Assembly (NCBI GenBank): GCA_019594195.1 | Contig: JAFDTP010000074.1 | Span: 1-8,050, forward strand | DNA length: 8,050 nucleotides | Reading direction: 5' to 3' | From: Thermoplasmata archaeon | Lineage (GTDB): Archaea; Thermoplasmatota; Thermoplasmata; Halarchaeoplasmatales; Halarchaeoplasmataceae | Shown: one piece after another, positions 1-6,574 of the stretch | How positions within the stretch are numbered: the stretch's first letter is position 1 | How the letters are laid out: each line of letters begins with the position of its first letter | The notes under the pieces: model-generated | The model's database searches: none | What the model saw: only the letters and a program-made list of their open reading frames with translations | Told to the model about the DNA's origin: nothing | Made by a program: the position numbers and the translations under genes

Positions 1-108
1 AATTGAGGTAAAAAGGAAAATATTTAAGTAGATTTCGGTCGAAAAGAAAATTTGTGTTATCTTCGAATTATTTCGTTTCATATTTTATCACCTTCTTCGG
101 TCATCTAC

Positions 109-129
109 TGGAATTGTTTCACAATTCCA
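109..129. repeat. 9-bp perfect inverted repeat with 3-nt loop
   Basis: TGGAATTGT at 109-117 and ACAATTCCA at 121-129 are exact reverse complements separated by TTC. A second, shorter copy of the theme, GGAAT-GTA-ATTCC, lies at 139-151. Both fall in the 3' end of the transposase remnant and are translated within it, so they may be coincidental. They may also be an IS-end structure. Confidence 0.5.
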
Positions 130-360
130 TCGATATACGGAATGTAATTCCTTAAAAATTTCAAAGAAGTTACCTAAAATATATGAACGAAGTCTTTTCC
201 AGAATATCTTCTCAGGCGTTTTAAGATCTAGACTGAAATGAGGTTTGATTTCATTATACCAATCAATGAAATCATCTATTGAATCAAATCGATAACGATG
301 CTTTTCATAGGTATGAAACCACTTTTCGATCTTGCCGTTGCTTTGTGGGTGATTGTATTT

Positions 361-400
361 GCGTAGTAATCATAGATTACTTCTTTCACTCAGGCAGAGC
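361..400. repeat. ~40-nt extra segment with 7-bp inverted repeat inside the transposase remnant
   Basis: On the minus strand the transposase motif LLCITR ends at 401, and the next conserved block (KYNHPQSNGK) begins at 360. The 40 bases between them have no counterpart in the usual family layout, shift the frame and carry stops. Within them AGTAATC (365-371) and GATTACT (375-381) form a perfect 7-bp inverted repeat around ATA. The most likely origin is a small insertion, or the scar left by one. The exact boundaries are inferred from protein motifs only. Confidence 0.45.
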
Positions 401-540
401 CCTCGTGATGCAGAGCAGATGTTTGATACCTTTTTCCTTGCAGTAGTTTTCAAATGCATGATCAGCTTCTCCATCTTTGTCTCTTTTATTGGCATAGAAT
501 ACTGTACCATGATCAGTTATCACTTCTTTGATATTAGATC

Positions 541-1013
541 AGACCTATCATTTCACTCCGTTCAATGTTGGGATTTTTCTGACCTTGTACGGGATGGTAG
601 ATCCCTTCTCTGTGTTCGTCGGAGGAAAAATTTCCGTTCGTGTCCCGACATTAAAGATATTGTTGATTAGCAGCACTATTGCTGGGTTTGGCTCACTTAT
701 GTTCGGAACTCAAATCGGAGCTGATCCTTACTTTCTACTGATATCTATTATGGTCTTTGGAGTTGGAATTGGGCTATCTACTGTTCCAATAATGACTTAC
801 ATAATGGATCTTTTACCCCATTCTAGAGGCGCCGCATTAGGCATGACCAATTTTGTAAGATTAATAGGCGCAGCGATGGCCTCTTTTTGCGGTCAGTTCG
901 TCCGAGAAGTGCTGTCAAGCTCACATCTATTCTATTTGAGTGCAATACTCATATTCATTACAGTTTTCTTAGTGTGGTGGGTATGTGAAGAGAAAAGAAT
1001 AGTAGATAATTGA
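541..1013 (+). pseudogene. MFS transporter, C-terminal fragment (5' truncated)
   Basis: The plus frame ending TGA at 1011-1013 encodes about 155 residues of a major facilitator superfamily exporter, corresponding to the last third or so of a roughly 400-residue protein. It begins near TYHFTPFNVGIFLTLYGM, which resembles the start of a C-half helix. It contains about four to five hydrophobic helices and the loop motif LPHSRGAALGMTNFVRLIGA, typical of drug-efflux MFS members between helices 10 and 11. It ends in a short charged tail (EEKRIVDN). The first six or seven helices are missing, and the sequence directly upstream belongs to the opposite-strand transposase remnant, so a rearrangement removed the 5' end. 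A TTG codon at 528 could in principle start a 161-residue product, but no ribosome binding site stands out and a transporter of this size would not be expected to work. Confidence 0.8.
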
Positions 1014-1100
1014 ATATGGAATTTTAAACTTCGTAGAGGAACGCAGGAATATAATTGTACTTAACGAATCAATTCCTATCCAATTTCTGATAGCAGTTTT

Positions 1101-1370
1101 TCAATCTGCTCCATCTAGCAACATTTTGATAATTTCATCAAGGTCTTCCTTTAATCTTTCTTCATTCATCTCGTAGAAATTCTTACTCTCTATATTTTTT
1201 CTTATTTTCTGATACCTATCTATGTCTTTTTTTTCTAAAATTTCCAAAAGACGCTGAAGAGAATCTATCATTCGCCCCATGCCATAATATTTTGGTTCAT
1301 CTATTAGTCCTCGAGCGGAAGTCGCCATGAAACATATGAGTTCATAAAACTCGTGGTCTTCTTCATTCAT
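1101..1370 (-). CDS. small DUF6092-like protein
   Basis: This 89-residue reading frame starts at the ATG at 1370-1368, which lies inside the end of the nitroreductase gene, giving an 8-nt overlap and suggesting translational coupling. The N-terminal block EFYELICFMATSARGLIDEP followed by KYYGMGRMIDSLQRLLEIL resembles the small DUF6092 family (a conserved SARGLxDEP-x-YG motif and a following helix) as I recall it. The rest is predicted helical and charged. The frame is also open upstream to 1445, but that extension overlaps the nitroreductase in another frame and is unlikely to be used. The function is unknown. Because it follows the nitroreductase so closely, a role linked to a flavin or redox enzyme is possible but unproven. 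It is cytoplasmic, with no signal or membrane segment. Confidence 0.7.
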   Translation of the reverse strand: MNEEDHEFYELICFMATSARGLIDEPKYYGMGRMIDSLQRLLEILEKKDIDRYQKIRKNIESKNFYEMNEERLKEDLDEIIKMLLDGAD

Positions 1371-1880
1371 CCCAATCAACCCATTCTGATATTTCCTCAA
1401 AAGTTTTTTTCTCTGGAGGTGAGGGAACTTCGTCTGGATGACCAACTGTTAAAAGGAGTTCTGGCTCTAGTCTTTCTTCGATATCTAAAATTTTTTTCAC
1501 TGCTTCTTTGTTGAAAGATCTACAAAAACAAGTTCCTAAATCAACATTGGTTGCTTCCAAACAAACGTTTTGAGCCGCCACAGCTATATCCATATATTTT
1601 ATAGGTTCATCACTACCTTTTTCTTTGAATTGTTCCTCGTCAATACAAAAGATCAATATTACGGGGGACCCCCATAGATTCCTGGGGAAAAAGTAGTTAC
1701 TTTGTCGGCTTTTTCACCTCTAACTACTTTGATAATATAAGGCTGCAAGTTTCCTCCGCTAGGGCTCCATCTAGCAGATTCTATCAATTTCACGACAGAT
1801 TGTTTTTTCACTTTTTTGTTAGCGTACTTCCTTATACTTCTCCTCTTTTTTATTACTTCCAAAATTTCTCCATCTTTCAT
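1363..1880 (-). pseudogene. nitroreductase-family FMN oxidoreductase, single-base frameshift
   Basis: Two adjacent minus-strand frames together give a complete nitroreductase of about 172 residues, normal for the small archaeal members. Such proteins are usually FMN-dependent NAD(P)H oxidoreductases. The first part (1880-1659) has the N-terminal FMN-phosphate motif RRSIRKY (residues 13-19) and SPSGGNLQPY (39-48), and ends GIYGGPP before a TAA. The second part, open to the TGA at 1363-1365, continues with VILIFCIDEEQF, then AAQNVCLEATNVDLGTCF, the usual helix and Gly-Leu-Gly-like turn, and LLLTVGHPDEVP. Adding one C in the C5 run (complement of 1663-1667) joins GGPP directly to VILIF, so a single deleted base or a sequencing error explains the break. 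The start is ATG at 1880-1878 with AGGTG about 7 nt ahead. It may be a recent pseudogene, an assembly error, or a slippage-controlled gene. Confidence 0.8.
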
Positions 1881-2073
1881 TTAAAAACACCTACTAAATA
1901 AGTCGACTTCTATGATCTTAACTTTTTAATCTTTCTTCATATTTTTCTTAACCCTATGATAATGAGGATAAAACTCTCATTGATTTGACTTTTATAGATT
2001 TATCGGATGTTTTGTAAGAGATTATTAGCCCAGACAAAATATATATATATCCTCACGGGTATGAAAGATGGAG
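1868..2073. repeat. 13-nt exact inverted repeat at both ends of the divergent intergenic region
   Basis: CTCCATCTTTCAT at 1868-1880 is the reverse complement of ATGAAAGATGGAG at 2061-2073. The left copy is the first codons of the nitroreductase gene on the minus strand. The right copy precedes the substrate-binding protein gene and contains most of its ribosome binding site. The arms lie 180 bases apart. A 13-base match in such a short region is unlikely by chance but not impossible. Confidence 0.5.
1991..2050 (+). promoter_or_regulatory. probable archaeal promoter of the substrate-binding protein gene
   Basis: Two A/T-rich TATA-like stretches lie in the 203-bp divergent gap: TTTATAGATT at 1991-2000 and AAAATATATATATAT at 2036-2050. 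Archaeal transcription normally begins about 25 bases past the TATA centre. The first would give a leader of about 60 nt that keeps the ribosome binding site at 2070-2074. The second would start transcription near or within that site. The first therefore fits better, though the second is the stronger-looking TATA. Which one is used cannot be told from sequence. Confidence 0.45.
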
Positions 2074-2087
2074 GAAAACAAATATGA
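2061..2087 (+). other. possible 8-codon leader ORF overlapping the next start
   Basis: ATG at 2061 opens a frame of eight codons (MKDGGKQI) that ends at TGA 2085-2087, overlapping the ATG of the substrate-binding protein gene at 2084 as ATGA. It has no clear ribosome binding site of its own and carries that of the downstream gene inside it. It could couple translation, or it could be chance. Confidence 0.25.
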
Positions 2088-3673
2088 GAAAACTAGGTAA
2101 GTTAGCCGTTTTTATTGCGGCCGTATTGTTGATCACTAGTGGTCTAGCATTTAGTGGTTGTATCGAAGATGAAGAGGACGAAGAGTTGATTGGTTTTCAA
2201 GCGACGAGAAGCGAGATAATTATATTCTGGGATCCAAGCGATTCTTTTTCTAATGAGATCATAGCGATGCACAATATATACGAAACACTTACAAGATATG
2301 AACCAGACGAAGACGAAATAGAAGGAATCCTAGCAGAGGACTGGAATGTTGATGAAGATGGAACAACTTGGACTTTCGAATTAAGAGAAGGAGTAGAATT
2401 CCACACCGGTGGAGAAATGACAGCTGAAGATGTCAAATACTCCATAGAAAGAACTATGGACAGAGGCAGAGGAGCTGCTTTCATATGGAACGCTGTTGAA
2501 GAAATAGAAGTTGTAGACGACTATACCGTTGAATTCCAGCTATCAGAGCCAGCTCCGTTGGACTTAATAGCTGCTAGTTCCTATGGTGGATTTATTTTCA
2601 GCAAAGAGCAAGGTGAAGAGATCGACGACCTCCACGAATGGTTCAACGAGGCTAATAGCGCTGGAACCGGTCCATATATGCCTGAAACTTGGGATGAAGA
2701 GGAAAGACTAGTACTGGATAGACATGATGATTACTGGCAAGGATGGAATGATAATCAGTTCGACCGTGTTGTTATAAGAAACATACCCGAAGCCTCTACC
2801 GCTAGACTGGAACTCGAAGGTGGAGATCTCCACTACGTCGAAAGACTTCCATACGAGGAAAGAGAAGCTGCTGCAGAACACGAAAATATTGATATCATAG
2901 AGACGGAATCTTTCCAGAATATGTTCGGTCTGATGAACAATGAAGCAAGGCCTTTCGACGACCCAGTATTCAGGGAAGCAATATCATACGCTTTACCATA
3001 TGAAGATATAGTGAACGAGATATACCATGGGGCAGCTAGACAGGCTAGAGGTAGTATTCCCTACGGTATGTGGGGACACGGTGAAGATCTGATGCAGTAT
3101 GAAGAAGACCTTGAAAAGGCTCAGGAACTCCTTGAAGATTCCGAATACAGTGACGAGTTAGATGAAATAACGATAGAAGCTACTTACACAGAAGGAAACG
3201 TGATGCAGGAAAGGGTTTTGACCATTTTAGATTCCAACCTAGACGAACTAGGTATAGACATGGACATCAGAGGAATGCCTTGGGATCCACAATGGGAAAA
3301 AGCTAGAGCCGAAAACCCTGAAGAGAGACAAGATCTCTTCATGTTCTACTGGTGGCCCGATGTGCCTTCACCTTATTCTTGGATGGCAAATCTATGGATG
3401 AGTGAAGAGGAACCATTTTTCAATCTAGCCTATTACAGCAACCCAGATGTAGATGAACTTATTGAAGAAGCACGTACGACGGCAGGAATCGATAGAGATG
3501 AAGCCGAAGAACTCTATATTGAGGCCCAAGAGTTGATCATGGAGGATACACCCGGATTGTTCGTAGTGGACGAAATGTATGCTAGAGCAGTGAGAACAGA
3601 ACTAGGCGGATTCGAAGATAACCCTTCATATCCACATGTAGTCTGGTGGTACGATTGCTACTGGGACGCATAA
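2084..3673 (+). CDS. ABC transporter substrate-binding lipoprotein, family 5 (Dpp/Opp type)
   Basis: This 529-residue protein is the extracellular receptor of a peptide/nickel-type ABC importer. The N-terminus has Lys/Arg, a hydrophobic stretch (residues 8-23) and a lipobox-like FSGC with Cys26, so it should be lipid-anchored on the outer face of the membrane. Family 5 hallmarks follow: TAEDVKYSIER at 113-123, GTGPY at 194-198 and DRHDDYW at 212-218, and the length is typical. The start at ATG 2084 is supported by GGAGG at 2070-2074, 9 nt ahead. The mature protein is extremely acidic and rich in Trp, with only about four lysines, which is usual for secreted proteins of halophiles. It heads a plus-strand locus with three enzymes and the matching permeases DppB and DppC. 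The ligand cannot be read from sequence; a peptide or peptide-like amide is the family default. Confidence 0.93.
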   Translation: MRKLGKLAVFIAAVLLITSGLAFSGCIEDEEDEELIGFQATRSEIIIFWDPSDSFSNEIIAMHNIYETLTRYEPDEDEIEGILAEDWNVDEDGTTWTFELREGVEFHTGGEMTAEDVKYSIERTMDRGRGAAFIWNAVEEIEVVDDYTVEFQLSEPAPLDLIAASSYGGFIFSKEQGEEIDDLHEWFNEANSAGTGPYMPETWDEEERLVLDRHDDYWQGWNDNQFDRVVIRNIPEASTARLELEGGDLHYVERLPYEEREAAAEHENIDIIETESFQNMFGLMNNEARPFDDPVFREAISYALPYEDIVNEIYHGAARQARGSIPYGMWGHGEDLMQYEEDLEKAQELLEDSEYSDELDEITIEATYTEGNVMQERVLTILDSNLDELGIDMDIRGMPWDPQWEKARAENPEERQDLFMFYWWPDVPSPYSWMANLWMSEEEPFFNLAYYSNPDVDELIEEARTTAGIDRDEAEELYIEAQELIMEDTPGLFVVDEMYARAVRTELGGFEDNPSYPHVVWWYDCYWDA

Positions 3674-3696
3674 ATTAAACAAAAACCCTTATCAAC

Positions 3697-3711
3697 TTCT
3701 TTTATTTTTTT
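3697..3711 (+). terminator. T-rich tract after the lipoprotein gene
   Basis: A run of T broken by single other bases (TTCTTTTATTTTTTT) lies 24-38 bases past the TAA of the substrate-binding protein gene. Archaeal RNA polymerase terminates on such tracts without a hairpin. Only 75 bases separate this gene from the next, so partial termination with read-through, giving more lipoprotein message than enzyme message, is plausible. Confidence 0.5.
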
Positions 3712-3748
3712 AAAAACTATTTCATTCAATCTATAATGGAGGTTCTTT

Positions 3749-4792
3749 ATGACAGACCTATATGAATATGAGTTAGAAAAATCGGCCCGGGACCTAATTG
3801 AGAAAAGCTTAGACCTTAAGGAAGAGGAAACATTAATCATAACTGCAGATACTGAGAGCGATGAAAGAGTGGTCAATGCGACCGCAGCAGCAGCTTTCGC
3901 CGCTGGTGCTAAACCACTAGTGATCTGGAACCCCTCTCCTCTTGGTGTGGGGAAAGATGCGGATCCGATGTTACCTGTTGATGCTTTAGAAGCAGTTCTT
4001 AAAGAAGCAGACGCATGGGTTGAATTCAACAACAAATGGTTATTGTATTCTACACCGTTCGAAAGAGCTATGGAGAAAAATGATGATCTGCGATATATGT
4101 GCCTAGTTGGACTCGACGTTGACATGATGGTGAGAACGATCGGTAGAGTTGATAGAGAAAAATTAGATGAATTCATGCAAAAAGTAACTCAACTAACTAG
4201 GGATGCGGATCACATGAAGATAAAAACTCCAGCAGGAACGGATCTTGAATTCGGTAATAATCCGAAATATCCTGTTGACTGCGATGCAGGAGATGCCTCG
4301 GAACCTGGGATGTTCTTCTTAGCTGGACAAATAGCCTGGACCCCCGAACTAGAGACTATAAACGGAAAAATCGTTTTTGATGGATCCGTAGATCCGCCAG
4401 TCGGACTTCTCGATGAGCCAATCGAGTTAACTATAGAGGAAGGAAAAGTCGTAAATATAGAAGGTGGAAAAGAAGCACAAGAATTTGAAAGATGGTTGAA
4501 AAGCTTTGATGATCCTAACATGTTAAGATTGGCACATATAAGTTATGGTTTCAATCCAGGAGCGAAACTTTCTGGAAATGTACTAGAAGACGAGAGGATA
4601 TGGGGTTGCACTGAATGGGGGTTAGGTTATATCAGCGGTCATAATTATCCACCAGATGGTATAGATGCACCTTCTCATACAGACGGTATTTGTCTAAATT
4701 CAACTGTATGGGCAGATGGAGTAAAGATTTTAGAGAAAGGATCGATTGCACATCCTAAACTTGAAGAATTCAAAGAAATATTTGAAAAATAG
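3749..4792 (+). CDS. M29/NicX-like metalloenzyme (aminopeptidase T family, COG2309)
   Basis: This 347-residue cytoplasmic protein starts at ATG 3749 with GGAGG at 3738-3742, 6 nt ahead. The N-terminal half has the family's sugar-kinase-like opening (ETLIITADTESDERVVNA, residues 27-44). The C-terminal half carries the metal site: His263 in LAHISYGFNPGAKL, and His310 and Asp312 in PSHTDGICLNSTVW. This His...HxD layout matches both M29 aminopeptidases and the iron site of 2,5-dihydroxypyridine dioxygenase NicX, a known member of the same fold. I do not see the Gly-Glu motif that precedes the first His in AmpT-type peptidases; here the line reads MLRLAHISYG. The reaction is thus open: peptide or amide hydrolysis is the default, and ring opening is an alternative. 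It lies between the binding protein and DUF917 genes, which suggests it acts on the imported compound or a product of it. Confidence 0.85.
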   Translation: MTDLYEYELEKSARDLIEKSLDLKEEETLIITADTESDERVVNATAAAAFAAGAKPLVIWNPSPLGVGKDADPMLPVDALEAVLKEADAWVEFNNKWLLYSTPFERAMEKNDDLRYMCLVGLDVDMMVRTIGRVDREKLDEFMQKVTQLTRDADHMKIKTPAGTDLEFGNNPKYPVDCDAGDASEPGMFFLAGQIAWTPELETINGKIVFDGSVDPPVGLLDEPIELTIEEGKVVNIEGGKEAQEFERWLKSFDDPNMLRLAHISYGFNPGAKLSGNVLEDERIWGCTEWGLGYISGHNYPPDGIDAPSHTDGICLNSTVWADGVKILEKGSIAHPKLEEFKEIFEK

Positions 4793-4803
4793 GAGGAAAA
4801 AAC

Positions 4804-5871
4804 ATGAAAAAAATAAATGAACAAGATATGGAGGACATTTTGGTAGGCTCAGCAATCTTAGGTACAGGTGGCGGCGGTAGTCTTAAAAGAGCAAGGAAAA
4901 CAGTCAAAAAAGATTTCGATGAAGGAAGAGAATTCAAACTGATAAACTTGGACGAACTCGATAAAGAAGATCTCGTTGGAAGTCCTTATTTTTGCGGGTC
5001 TCTCTCTCCCGAAGGTGAAGAAAAAGAAAAGGGAGTAGGATGGACTTCTAGTGCAGTAAAAGTCTTAGAAGATCATTTCGAAGAGAAATTTAGAGGCCTC
5101 GTTGCAACTGAGATCGGAGCTGGCAACCTTGGAGTGGCTTTTTCTACGGCGGCTAGATACGGTGTACCTTTGATAGATGCCGATCCCGCTGGACGATCAG
5201 TTCCAGAATTGTCTCACACTACTTTCCATGTCTACGATGTAGATATAGATCCAATAGGTGTTTCCGACGTGAAAAACAATATCTTGGTAAAAGAGGTGGA
5301 AGACGATTTCATAGCTGAAAAGATAGTGAGAAGTATAGCAGTAGCGGCTAGTGGAACTGTAGGTGTATGTGATCACCCAGGCCCTGCAAAAAAAATGAGA
5401 GGGACTTTGATTGAGGGGACCGTTACCAAATCAAAAAAAATAGGCAGAAAAAGGCGAAAAGCTCTTGAAAAAGGTGAAGACCCGATAGAAGCCATAACCG
5501 AAGACGATGGTTATGTGATCTTCACCGGAACAGTAAATGAATACACCTGGAAAGAAAAAGATGGGTTCACGGTAGGAGAAGTTCATGTAAAGGACGACGA
5601 TGGAAACGAATTGAAGATCTGGTTCAAAAATGAACACCTTGTCTCATGGCTAAACGGAGATCCCTACGTTGTAGCACCTGACTTGATTACACTGGTTACA
5701 AAAGATAATGCTGAACCTCTATTGAATCCTAATATCAAGGAAGGTCAAGAAGTAGCTGTGCTTTCATATAAAGCGGACGAAAAGTGGAGAACTAAAGATG
5801 GTTTAGAGGTACTTAGTCCTGAATATTTTGGATACGATTTTGAATACGTTCCAGTGGAAAAGGTAATATGA
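4804..5871 (+). CDS. DUF917 / S-methyl-thiohydantoin desulfurase-family protein
   Basis: This 355-residue protein belongs to the DUF917 (COG3535) family, whose Pfam domains are now named for S-methyl thiohydantoin desulfurase. It shows GTGGGGS at residues 20-26, TEIGAGNLG at 102-110, IDADPAGRSVPELSHTTF at 124-141, and a C-terminal beta-rich domain with GFTVGEVHV (254-262), NEHLV (276-280) and APDLITLV (291-298). The length is that of a stand-alone member. Relatives are often encoded beside, or fused to, hydantoinase/oxoprolinase HyuA proteins. The start at ATG 4804 uses AGGAGG at 4791-4796, which overlaps the TAG of the upstream gene, so the two are surely co-transcribed. It is cytoplasmic, with no signal peptide. 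A role on hydantoin-like or cyclic amide compounds is inferred from the family; the substrate is unknown. Confidence 0.88.
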   Translation: MKKINEQDMEDILVGSAILGTGGGGSLKRARKTVKKDFDEGREFKLINLDELDKEDLVGSPYFCGSLSPEGEEKEKGVGWTSSAVKVLEDHFEEKFRGLVATEIGAGNLGVAFSTAARYGVPLIDADPAGRSVPELSHTTFHVYDVDIDPIGVSDVKNNILVKEVEDDFIAEKIVRSIAVAASGTVGVCDHPGPAKKMRGTLIEGTVTKSKKIGRKRRKALEKGEDPIEAITEDDGYVIFTGTVNEYTWKEKDGFTVGEVHVKDDDGNELKIWFKNEHLVSWLNGDPYVVAPDLITLVTKDNAEPLLNPNIKEGQEVAVLSYKADEKWRTKDGLEVLSPEYFGYDFEYVPVEKVI

Positions 5872-6503
5872 AGCTTTGTGTTCTTAATCCAGTTGAACCT
5901 GAAGAGTTAAGAAGAGGCGATCAAGAGCTGATCAATGATATTTTTCCAGATCTAAACATTACAGTTGAAGCTATCAAAGAAGGACCGAAAAGTATAGAGA
6001 CTAGAGTGAAGGAAGCGATGGTGATACCAGAAATGATCAATTTGTTAAAAGAAGTCGAAAATGAATACGACGGATTTGTGATAAATTGTTTTGTAGACCC
6101 TGGACTTGATACATTAAAGGAATTAACGGATAAACCGATCCTAGGATGTGGAAAGACTTCATTCCATACCGCCTTAACATTCAAAAATGAATTCAGTATT
6201 TTGACTGTTGAGCCTGCCGTTCCCCAAATCAAGGAAAATCTCAAGAAATACGGCCTAAACAAAAATTTAAGGTTTCTTATCTCTAAGGAGATACCTGTAT
6301 TGGAACTAGAAAACAGTAAAGATCAACTAATAGAGTTATTGAATGAAGAAAATATAGATAGAGACTCTGAGATTTTGATTCTAGGATGTACAGGAATGGC
6401 ATCTATAGCCGACGAAATAAAAAGAGAGATTGAGATACCGGTCCTTGAACCTTTAACGAGTACTATCTATCAACTACGGATTCTATTAAAACAATTGAGT
6501 TAA
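5868..6503 (+). CDS. hydantoin / Asp-Glu racemase family protein
   Basis: This 211-residue protein matches the HyuE group of cofactor-independent racemases, which invert a chiral carbon using two cysteines. The visible residues are Cys74 in NCFVDPGLDTL and Cys174 in ILGCTGMASI, at positions like those of the paired catalytic cysteines in characterised hydantoin racemases. The N-terminal VLNPVEP and EGPKSIETR (38-46) are also typical, and the length is normal. Its ATG (5868-5870) overlaps the TGA of the DUF917 gene as ATGA, with AAAAGGT at 5858-5864 just upstream, so translation is probably coupled. A malate/maleate or aspartate-type isomerase of the same fold cannot be excluded. Pairing with DUF917 favours a hydantoin-like substrate whose two enantiomers must be interconverted before further breakdown. 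Confidence 0.87.
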   Translation: MKLCVLNPVEPEELRRGDQELINDIFPDLNITVEAIKEGPKSIETRVKEAMVIPEMINLLKEVENEYDGFVINCFVDPGLDTLKELTDKPILGCGKTSFHTALTFKNEFSILTVEPAVPQIKENLKKYGLNKNLRFLISKEIPVLELENSKDQLIELLNEENIDRDSEILILGCTGMASIADEIKREIEIPVLEPLTSTIYQLRILLKQLS

Positions 6504-6516
6504 ATTATTGAAAAAA

Positions 6517-6534
6517 TTTTTCCTTTTTTTATTT
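6517..6534 (+). terminator. T-tract terminator after the racemase gene
   Basis: TTTTTCC followed by seven T, A and three T lies 14-31 bases past the TAA of the racemase gene and is preceded by an A6 run. It fits an archaeal factor-independent terminator and ends the enzyme unit before the separate dppB promoter. Confidence 0.6.
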
Positions 6535-6556
6535 ACCAATGGAACCAGAAATATTT

Positions 6557-6574
6557 CCAAAAGATACTTATACA
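6557..6574 (+). promoter_or_regulatory. BRE/TATA-like promoter of dppB
   Basis: CCAAAAG (6557-6563) resembles a TFB-recognition element, and CTTATACA (6567-6574) a TATA box. The predicted start near 6597 leaves a leader of about 58 nt to the ATG at 6656. Near that start GGGT-C-ACCC (6602-6610) is a perfect short palindrome, followed by CCCCAAA CCCCAAA (6608-6621), a possible regulator site. A second AT-rich element (ATAATATAAT, 6579-6588) is an alternative TATA. Confidence 0.5.

Larger units (their letters stand above)
88..540 (-). pseudogene. DDE integrase-core (rve) transposase, C-terminal remnant, frameshifted
   Basis: Reading the minus strand from about 538 down to the TGA at 88-90 gives the C-terminal half of an rve-fold transposase of the IS481/IS3-like kind. 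The piece from 538 to about 401 contains ITDHGTVFYANK, with the second catalytic Asp, and ends LLCITR. After about 40 extra bases (361-400) that shift the frame and bring stops, the homology resumes as HPQSNGKIEKWF, with the catalytic Glu, followed by HRYRFDSIDDFIDWYNEIKP. The N-terminal region with the DNA-binding domain and first catalytic Asp is missing; in this frame a TGA (539-541) lies directly upstream of the preserved part. The gene is therefore dead. I recognise the family by its motifs and cannot assign an exact IS family. Positions 1-87 are AT-rich and probably include the IS end, but no terminal repeat can be identified because the other end is lost. Confidence 0.85.

Noticed and set aside
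1..87. Possible IS terminal inverted repeat
   Set aside because: Only one end of the element is left, so no matching repeat can be tested within the window.
353..670. Plus-strand open frame of 105 codons
   Set aside because: It runs opposite the transposase remnant and then out of frame with the MFS fragment; its product has no recognisable domain and starts from a TTG without a ribosome binding site.
1074..1115. Alternative minus-strand C-terminus reading MEQIEKLLSEIG beside the end of the DUF6092-like gene
   Set aside because: It would need a second frameshift to extend that gene. Alone it is only 12 codons, and nothing shows it is translated.
2197..2484. Minus-strand open frame inside the lipoprotein gene
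   Set aside because: Ser-rich antisense product caused by the Glu/Asp-rich codons of the sense strand.
3658..4176. Minus-strand open frame of 172 codons under the M29-like gene
   Set aside because: Low-complexity Ser-rich product, antisense to a clear gene with family motifs; a shadow frame.
5921..6262. Minus-strand open frame inside the racemase gene
   Set aside because: Antisense to a well-supported racemase with both catalytic cysteines; no motif or ribosome binding site.
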